Positions 57,973 through 64,000 of a stretch of DNA of 64,000 nucleotides are shown here, piece after piece. This DNA comes from Roseitalea sp. (GTDB lineage: Bacteria > Pseudomonadota > Alphaproteobacteria > Rhizobiales > Rhizobiaceae). The position numbers and the translations under genes were made by a program. Within the stretch, counting starts at the first letter, position 1; every line of letters starts with the position of its first letter. The stretch is taken from contig JAEPON010000003.1 in the NCBI GenBank assembly GCA_017642895.1, forward strand, positions 248,001-312,000, written 5' to 3'. A model generated the notes under the pieces. It was given only the letters and a program-made list of their open reading frames with translations. It was not told the DNA's origin and did not search any database.

Positions 57973-58027
57973 TGTAACCGGTTGTAACCTGCTGATACCT
58001 GACCATGCGGCCCGCCAGCCTGTAACA
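57973..58027. promoter_or_regulatory. Phased TGTAACC repeats upstream of the TPR-barrel/FecR/cyclase genes
   Basis: TGTAACC at 57973-57979 and 57983-57989, then TGATACC at 57993-57999, repeat every 10 bp; TGTAACA recurs at 58021-58027. Direct repeats of this kind in the gap before a transcription unit are typical for OmpR-type response regulators. Two back-to-back hairpins (arms 57913-57919/57924-57930 and 57931-57936/57942-57947) lie closer to the gene, perhaps in its leader. No promoter could be assigned. The rest of the 57853-58169 gap holds the terminator of the aminotransferase and no gene. Confidence 0.45.
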
Positions 58028-58095
58028 GGAAAGCGCGCGGCGGGGGATCACCAAGACCGATGGGGCGCTGATCCTCCCAGCCGGCCGCGCCAATC

Positions 58096-58142
58096 AAAAA
58101 ATCAAAAACTCAACGGCAGCGTGCGCGTCGCACGCTGCCGTT
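58096..58142 (-). terminator. Rho-independent terminator of the aspartate aminotransferase
   Basis: A perfect 13-bp inverted repeat (58112-58124 and 58130-58142) with loop GCGTC. On the minus strand it is followed by a T-rich stretch (GAGTTTTTGATTTTTTGATT), giving a strong intrinsic terminator 28 bases past the stop codon. Confidence 0.9.
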
Positions 58143-58169
58143 GCTTGTTTCAAAGCGCTGTGGACCGGT

Positions 58170-59512
<1,343 letters not shown>

Positions 59513-59563
59513 GCCGGTCAATAATGTTTATCTTGAAATGATAGCGCCCTGGAGACGGCACTG

Positions 59564-60415
59564 ATGACGATGGCACAGCGCGACGGCACCGCCGGCGGAC
59601 GCCGCTCGGTCCGTAATGATGACGGCACGCTCAGCGCCGTCGATGGCATGGTGGTCGTCCGCTCTGCGTTCCAGCCCGTCTTCCGGTGTCAGGGCGAGCG
59701 CATCGTGCCGGTCGCCTTCGAGGCGCTGGCACGTCCGTTTCGCGGTGCCACCCCGCTCCTGCCCGACAGCTATTTCGGCCAGATCGCACCGGGCGACCTG
59801 CGCAGCGTCGAGGCGCTGGTCCGCCACATCCATGTCCAGAACGCCAAACTCCTGCCGCACGGCGCAAGGCGGCTGTTCCTGAATTTTCATCCCGCAGCGG
59901 TCAACGCGCCGGCCACCTTCGAGCCCGCGCTTGCCGCGCTCGGCGAGGATCTGCGCCAGGCCGGCATTTCGCCGCGCGATCTGGTCTGCGAGTTCACCGA
60001 GCATGAAGAGACATCGCCCGACGCGCTCCGCCACTTCGTCTATGCGCTGAGAGCGCGCGGCTTTCTGATCGCGGTCGATGATTTCGGCGCCGCCTTTTCT
60101 GATCCCGACCGCATCGCCCGGCTGACGCCGGACATCGTCAAGATGGACGGCGCGCTGGCGCGGCGTCATCTGGACAGCGCGGACGGCTTTGACGAACTGA
60201 CACGCATCGTCGGCACGTTCCGCCGCCAGGGCATTCGCTGCGTGATCGAGGGGCTGGAGACGATGCGCCAGGTGGAACTGGCCCGCCGTACCGGCGCGCA
60301 CTTTCTTCAGGGCTTTGCGCTGGCGCCACCGCAGGCCGCGCCCGGCGACTTCACCGCGCCGGTGGCCGCCGGCCACGATGCGCAGGACGCCGAGCGCCTC
60401 ACGGCGTGGAACTGA
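59564..60415 (+). CDS. EAL-domain cyclic-di-GMP phosphodiesterase
   Basis: A 283-residue soluble protein with a short N-terminal extension and one EAL domain. The motifs fit an active enzyme: EALAR (the EAL signature), NFHPAA with its metal-binding Asn, the Glu of VCEFTEHE, DDFG(A), KMDG with its Lys, EGLET with its Glu, and FLQGF with its Gln. No GGDEF or sensor domain is attached. It would hydrolyse c-di-GMP to pGpG and so favour motility over biofilm. The ATG at 59564 is followed by a second two codons later. Confidence 0.9.
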   Translation: MTMAQRDGTAGGRRSVRNDDGTLSAVDGMVVVRSAFQPVFRCQGERIVPVAFEALARPFRGATPLLPDSYFGQIAPGDLRSVEALVRHIHVQNAKLLPHGARRLFLNFHPAAVNAPATFEPALAALGEDLRQAGISPRDLVCEFTEHEETSPDALRHFVYALRARGFLIAVDDFGAAFSDPDRIARLTPDIVKMDGALARRHLDSADGFDELTRIVGTFRRQGIRCVIEGLETMRQVELARRTGAHFLQGFALAPPQAAPGDFTAPVAAGHDAQDAERLTAWN

Positions 60416-60495
60416 GCGGGCCGGTTCAACGCCGTTGAACGCCGCTTCATGAAAACTGCTTTGACAGGGCCGCCGGCGACGCCTACCCGGGGTGC

Positions 60496-61122
60496 ATGCT
60501 GACGCTGTGGTCCATGCCCTCCTCCGGCAATTCCTACAAGGTGCGCCTGCTTCTGGCCCACCTCGGCGTGCCGTTTCGCCACATGCCGGCCGAACAGGGC
60601 TCGGGCGTCACGCAAAGCGACGCGTTCCGCGCGATCAACCCGGCAGGCAAGGTGCCGCTGCTGGTTCTGGAGGACGGCCGCACGATCCGCGAATCGAACG
60701 CCATCCTGCTCTACCTGGGCGACGGCACCCGTTTCGTGCCGGACGACCGCTACAGCCGCGCGCTGGTCCATCAGTGGATGTTCTTCGAGCAATACAGCCA
60801 CGAGCCGGCGATCGCCGTGCGCGCCGGCATCCTGACCTATGACGACCGCGCCCATCTGCGCACGCCCGACATGCTCGACCCGCTTCTCGAAAAAGGCCAT
60901 GCGGCGCTCGACCTGATGGAGCGGCAATTGGAAGCCACACCCTGGCTGGCCGGCGACACGCCGTCGGTCGCCGATATCTGCCTTTACGCCTACACCCATT
61001 GCGCCGGCGACAAGGGCGGGTTTGACATGGACCGGTTCCCCGCGGTCAATCGCTGGCTTCAGCGCGCGGCGGCCGAACCGGGCCATGTGCCGCTTGAGTG
61101 GTTGCCCGAAGACGCCGGATAA
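60496..61122 (+). CDS. Glutathione S-transferase family protein
   Basis: A 208-residue cytosolic thiol transferase with a thioredoxin-like N-domain (TLWSMPSSGNSYKVRLLLAHLGVPFRH, then NPAGKVPLLVLEDGRTIRESNAILLYLG, the glutathione-binding cis-Pro and ES motif) and an all-helical C-domain (LEATPWLAGDTPSVADICLYAYTH). The Ser in the SSGNSYK stretch is the likely catalytic residue. The substrate is not apparent. It lies 80 bases after the EAL gene and is probably separate from it. Confidence 0.9.
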   Translation: MLTLWSMPSSGNSYKVRLLLAHLGVPFRHMPAEQGSGVTQSDAFRAINPAGKVPLLVLEDGRTIRESNAILLYLGDGTRFVPDDRYSRALVHQWMFFEQYSHEPAIAVRAGILTYDDRAHLRTPDMLDPLLEKGHAALDLMERQLEATPWLAGDTPSVADICLYAYTHCAGDKGGFDMDRFPAVNRWLQRAAAEPGHVPLEWLPEDAG

Positions 61123-61261
61123 GCGCGCAAACGGCGGTTTTGCCGCGAAATCGCCGCAATTTTTCCCCGCGCGCGGCCAAATCCGATCCACATCGTGCCC
61201 AAAAGCGTAACTATCCGTGATCGGAGCAGTTTCGGACAACGCCCCGCCTGGAGCATCGACC

Positions 61262-61597
61262 ATGTTCATGGATTACACCGCACGGCGCGCCCAGTGGCGC
61301 CACTCGAGCGCCAAGGCGTTTGCGGCCGTCGCCGGCGTGTTTGCGTTCGCAACCGTCATCGTCCTGATCGGCCTGTCCTCCGCCCAGGCGGCCACCTACA
61401 CATCGTCGCTTGATGCTGCCGCGCTGGCGACCATGCTGGCCGCCCCGCAACTGACCCTGCCCGCGCCGCTCTTTGGCCGCGAGGCTCTGTTGTTGCTGAT
61501 GAGCCTGGGCCTTCTGGGCATGAGCGCCGGCGCCTTCGCCTTCTGGCGCGGCCTGACGACCGGCTGGCAGGAAGCGCCGGTCCGCAAGCACCGCTGA
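61262..61597 (+). CDS. Small membrane protein, unknown function
   Basis: A 111-residue protein starting at the ATG at 61262 (a second ATG two codons on). It has a basic N-terminus, then a membrane segment (FAAVAGVFAFATVIVLIGLSSAQA), a short loop and a second segment (LFGREALLLLMSLGLLGMSAGAFAFW), ending in a basic tail. I do not recognise a family. It lies between the GST and the sugar dehydrogenase, in the same direction. Confidence 0.55.
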   Translation: MFMDYTARRAQWRHSSAKAFAAVAGVFAFATVIVLIGLSSAQAATYTSSLDAAALATMLAAPQLTLPAPLFGREALLLLMSLGLLGMSAGAFAFWRGLTTGWQEAPVRKHR

Positions 61598-61691
61598 CGC
61601 CAGGGCAACGCGGCCTTTTTCCGGCATCCAGCCCTTGGTCGGGCGCGCACGCGGCCTAAATGGCATTGGAAGCCCAACGCCCGGAGAGATC

Positions 61692-62846
61692 ATGCGCCCG
61701 AACCTCTTGTCCGCCGCCCTGCTCGCCGCCGCGACCGCGCTGACGGCCACCGCCGCCGCCGCGCAGCAACGCACAGCCACCACCGCCGACGGCATCGCGC
61801 TGCGCACCGAAACCCTCGCCACCGGGCTTTCGAGCCCCTGGGGCGTCGAAATCCTGCCGGACGGCGCGCTTCTTGTCACCGAACGGCCCGGCGCGATGCG
61901 CATCGTCCGCGACGGCGCGCTGTCGGCGCCGGTCACCGGCTTGCCCGAGATCGCCGCCGGCGGACAGGGCGGCCTTCTCGATGTCGCGCTGGCGCCTGAC
62001 TTTGCCGAGACGCGCGAGGTCTATTTCACCTTTTCCGAACCCGGCGCCGGCGGCACGGGCACTGCGCTGGCAAAAGGCGTCCTGACCGGCGAGACGACGA
62101 ACAATCCGTCACTCGAAGGCACCGAGACGATCTTTTCGATGAACGTCAAATCCTCGGGCGGGCGCCATTTCGGTTCGCGCACCGGCTTCTGGCCCGACGG
62201 CACGGTCTATGTGACCACCGGCGACCGCGGCGACCGGCCCCGCGCGCAGGTGATGAGCGACCATGCCGGCGCCGTCATTCGCATCAATCGCGACGGCACC
62301 ATACCCGCCGACAACCCCTTCATCGGGCAGGCGGGCGCGGCCCCCGAACTCTGGTCCAAGGGCCACCGCAACATTCAGGGCGCCGACATCGATCCCGAGA
62401 CTGGCCTGTTGTGGACCGTCGAGCACGGCGCGCGCGGCGGCGACGAGATCAACCGCCCCGAGGCCGGGCTCAATTATGGCTGGCCGGAAATTTCCTATGG
62501 CCGGCATTATTCGGGCCTGCGCATCGGCCGGGGCACCGAGGCGCCGGGCTTCGAGCAGCCGCTGCACTATTGGGACCCGTCGATCGCGCCGTCCGGCCTT
62601 GCCATCTATGAGGGCGCCATGTTCCCCGAATGGCGGGGCGACATCCTTGTCGGCGCACTACGCGCCCAGCTCCTGTCGCGGCTCGACCGCGACGAAAGCG
62701 GCGCGATCATCGGCGAGGAACAATTGTTCGAGGGCGACCTTGGCCGTATCCGCGATATCGAGATCGCGCCGGACGGATCGCTGCTCGTTGCCATTGACGC
62801 CGATCCGGGCCGGATCGTAAGGATCGTGCGCGACCCCGCCTCCTGA
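61692..62846 (+). CDS. Secreted PQQ-type sugar dehydrogenase (aldose dehydrogenase-like)
   Basis: A 384-residue periplasmic beta-propeller of the YliI/GDH-B family. The ATG at 61692 has CCGGAGAGA upstream and opens a signal peptide (RPNLLSAALLAAATALTATAAAA). Propeller motifs include SSPWGVEILPDGALLVTERPG, GGLLDVALAPDF, GRHFGSR, WSKGHRNIQGADIDPE and GARGGDEINRPEAGLNYGWP, which binds PQQ and calcium in the family. It would oxidise sugars in the periplasm and pass electrons to the respiratory chain. No PQQ synthesis genes are in the window. Confidence 0.92.
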   Translation: MRPNLLSAALLAAATALTATAAAAQQRTATTADGIALRTETLATGLSSPWGVEILPDGALLVTERPGAMRIVRDGALSAPVTGLPEIAAGGQGGLLDVALAPDFAETREVYFTFSEPGAGGTGTALAKGVLTGETTNNPSLEGTETIFSMNVKSSGGRHFGSRTGFWPDGTVYVTTGDRGDRPRAQVMSDHAGAVIRINRDGTIPADNPFIGQAGAAPELWSKGHRNIQGADIDPETGLLWTVEHGARGGDEINRPEAGLNYGWPEISYGRHYSGLRIGRGTEAPGFEQPLHYWDPSIAPSGLAIYEGAMFPEWRGDILVGALRAQLLSRLDRDESGAIIGEEQLFEGDLGRIRDIEIAPDGSLLVAIDADPGRIVRIVRDPAS

Positions 62847-62864
62847 TCCCGGACCCTGATCGCC

Positions 62865-63371
62865 ATGAACTGGTTTTTCGGCCTTGTGCTGCTGATCATC
62901 GCGCTCGCCCTCGTGGCAACCAGCGCGTTCCTCCTCGTCGGCCGCGAACAGAGCTGGCGAATGATCGCCGGCGACCCCGATCTCGGCCCGTTCGACCTGA
63001 CCGCGCCGCAACGCGCCAGCCGGCCAAACGACGCGCTCCTGTGCACGCCGGGCCTGTGCAGCGCTGTGAAAACCGACGGTGACCTGCCGGTCTATGCCAT
63101 GACGCCCGAGGCGCTGATCGCGGCGCTGACGGCAGCCATCGAGGCCCAGCCCGAGCGCAAGGAGCGCGTCGATGACGGCGCAGACCCGAACGCCCTGCGC
63201 TATGTCACATGGACCGAGACGATGCGCTTTCCGGATACCAACCAGTTCCTGGCGGTCGATCGTGGCGACGGCACGAGCGGCCTTGTCGCCTATGCACGCG
63301 CGCAGGTGGGCTATTCGGACCAGGGCAACAACCGCGCCCGCCTCACCCGCTGGACCGGCGCGATCGACTGA
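62865..63371 (+). CDS. DUF1499 family protein
   Basis: A 168-residue protein with one N-terminal membrane anchor (FFGLVLLIIALALVATSAFLLVG) and a DUF1499 domain (ASRPNDALLCTPGLC, RYVTWTETMRFPDTNQFLAV, YARAQVGYSDQGNNRARLTRW). The mature part would face the periplasm. The function of the family is unknown. It lies 18 bases after the sugar dehydrogenase and is probably co-transcribed with it. Confidence 0.9.
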   Translation: MNWFFGLVLLIIALALVATSAFLLVGREQSWRMIAGDPDLGPFDLTAPQRASRPNDALLCTPGLCSAVKTDGDLPVYAMTPEALIAALTAAIEAQPERKERVDDGADPNALRYVTWTETMRFPDTNQFLAVDRGDGTSGLVAYARAQVGYSDQGNNRARLTRWTGAID

Positions 63372-63382
63372 GTGCGTTTCCC

Positions 63383-63404
63383 TCTCCCCGCAAAAGCGGG
63401 GAGA
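63383..63404. terminator. Hairpin between the DUF1499 and HD-domain genes
   Basis: A perfect 9-bp GC-rich inverted repeat (63383-63391 and 63396-63404) with an AAAA loop, in the 43-bp gap between the convergent genes. It may act as a shared terminator, although neither side has a clear run of T's. Confidence 0.5.
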
Positions 63405-63414
63405 AGGCAAGCGC

Positions 63415-63999
63415 CTACCCCGCCCACGCCGTGCGACCCTCGGCCAGCGCCTCGGTCTGCGCATCGATCAGCGCGCGGATTTCGGCGAGCAGCGGATGAG
63501 CGTCGGTACGCGCCTTGCCGTAATCGAGATTGAACCGGTAGTCGAAACCGGGCGCATTGGCCCCTTGTGTGTGCTGCAGGATCGTCTCGAGCTTGTCGAA
63601 CCCCTTGGCCAGCACGGCTTCGGGCGTCGCGGCGGCGGCATATTCGTCGTAAAGCACGCGGAACTCGTCGCGCAGCGCCGCCGGCAGGCCCTCGGTCAGC
63701 GTGCGGAAGTCGGCCCGCTCGCGCGCATCGCGCCCGTCACCAGTATTTTGGTGGATCGCCGGCACATCGCCCTCATAGATCTCGCCCAGATCGTGGATGA
63801 TGGCGAGCTTGAGCAGCCTGAGCCGGTCGAGCTCCACCGGCAGCAGGTCGGCAAAGACAAGGATTGTCAGGCAGAGCCGCCACGAATGCTCGGCAACGCT
63901 CTCCGCACGCCCCGACGCGGTGACGCCAGAGCGCAGCGTGTCCTTGATCCGCTCGGCCTCGCGCAGGAATGCCAGCCGCGCGGCGAGATCGCCGGTCAC
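63415..63999 (-). CDS. HD-domain phosphohydrolase (YfbR/5'-nucleotidase-like), start near window end
   Basis: A metal-dependent phosphohydrolase of the HD superfamily. The metal residues are visible as His38 in ESVAEHSWR, His69-Asp70 in AIIHDLGEIYEGD with Glu73, and a later Asp in KGFDKLETILQH. This layout is that of HDDC2/YfbR-type enzymes that remove phosphate from deoxynucleoside monophosphates. The frame opens with a GTG at 63999, one base before the window end, so the true start may lie outside; 194 residues are seen. Confidence 0.85.
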   Translation of the reverse strand: MTGDLAARLAFLREAERIKDTLRSGVTASGRAESVAEHSWRLCLTILVFADLLPVELDRLRLLKLAIIHDLGEIYEGDVPAIHQNTGDGRDARERADFRTLTEGLPAALRDEFRVLYDEYAAAATPEAVLAKGFDKLETILQHTQGANAPGFDYRFNLDYGKARTDAHPLLAEIRALIDAQTEALAEGRTAWAG

Positions 64000-64000
64000 G

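Overview
The window is a GC-rich (about 65%) chromosomal segment of an alphaproteobacterium, most likely a marine or halotolerant member of the Hyphomicrobiales. Three things point there: the order and sequence of the cell-wall/division (dcw) cluster; the block murA-DUF2948-hisD-UPF0262 / infA-maf-yacG, which is typical of the rhizobial lineage; and genes suited to seawater, namely a DddP-like DMSP-lyase homologue and a glucosylglycerate compatible-solute module. Everything below is read from sequence alone; no database search was run.

Region 1 (1-28.6 kb, minus strand) is the dcw cluster. In transcription order it reads mraZ, rsmH, ftsL, ftsI, murE, murF, mraY, murD, ftsW, murG, murC, murB, ddl, ftsQ, ftsA, ftsZ, lpxC, bamD, recN (cut by the window edge). 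Many junctions are 4-nt start/stop overlaps, which suggests translational coupling. Two insertions break it. A plus-strand brnT-brnA toxin-antitoxin pair sits between ftsW and murG. A 6.3-kb block between murB and ddl carries a GS-hydroquinone-reductase-type GST, a DddP-like M24 protein, a DUF1801 protein, a plus-strand pair (small 76-aa protein plus an enzyme with an HxxxH motif, possibly RiPP-like) in AT-rich DNA, a small hypothetical protein and a MATE efflux pump. Upstream of mraZ are four helically phased TGGGN-type repeats, as expected for MraZ autoregulation.

Region 2 (28.9-31.7 kb, minus) holds rnpB (RNase P RNA), a Gfo/Idh/MocA oxidoreductase, yacG, maf and infA. Region 3 (31.8-36.3 kb) is an accessory block between infA and the UPF0262 gene: a small membrane protein, an AraC regulator, an ASCH-domain protein, a small membrane protein divergent from a TetR regulator with a striking double palindromic operator, and a Bcr/CflA-type MFS exporter. 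Region 4 (36.3-40 kb, minus) is UPF0262, hisD, DUF2948 and murA.

Region 5 (40.2-42.2 kb) has small envelope and regulatory genes and tRNA-Thr(GGT). Region 6 (42.4-53.5 kb) has an Fe(III)-family ABC transporter split over two strands, gpgP-gpgS for glucosylglycerate synthesis, a MarR-GNAT fusion, a DMT exporter, an OmpA-domain secreted protein, and a GH13_18-type phosphorylase that probably degrades glucosylglycerate or sucrose. Region 7 (53.6-57.9 kb, minus) is a three-gene signalling/outer-membrane set: TPR-beta-barrel protein, FecR-domain protein with a polyproline tail, and CHASE2-adenylate cyclase. It is preceded by phased TGTAACC repeats. Region 8 (58.1-64 kb) has an aspartate aminotransferase with its terminator, an EAL phosphodiesterase preceded by two CtrA-like half-sites, a GST, a small membrane protein, a PQQ-type sugar dehydrogenase, a DUF1499 protein and an HD-domain phosphohydrolase at the window edge.
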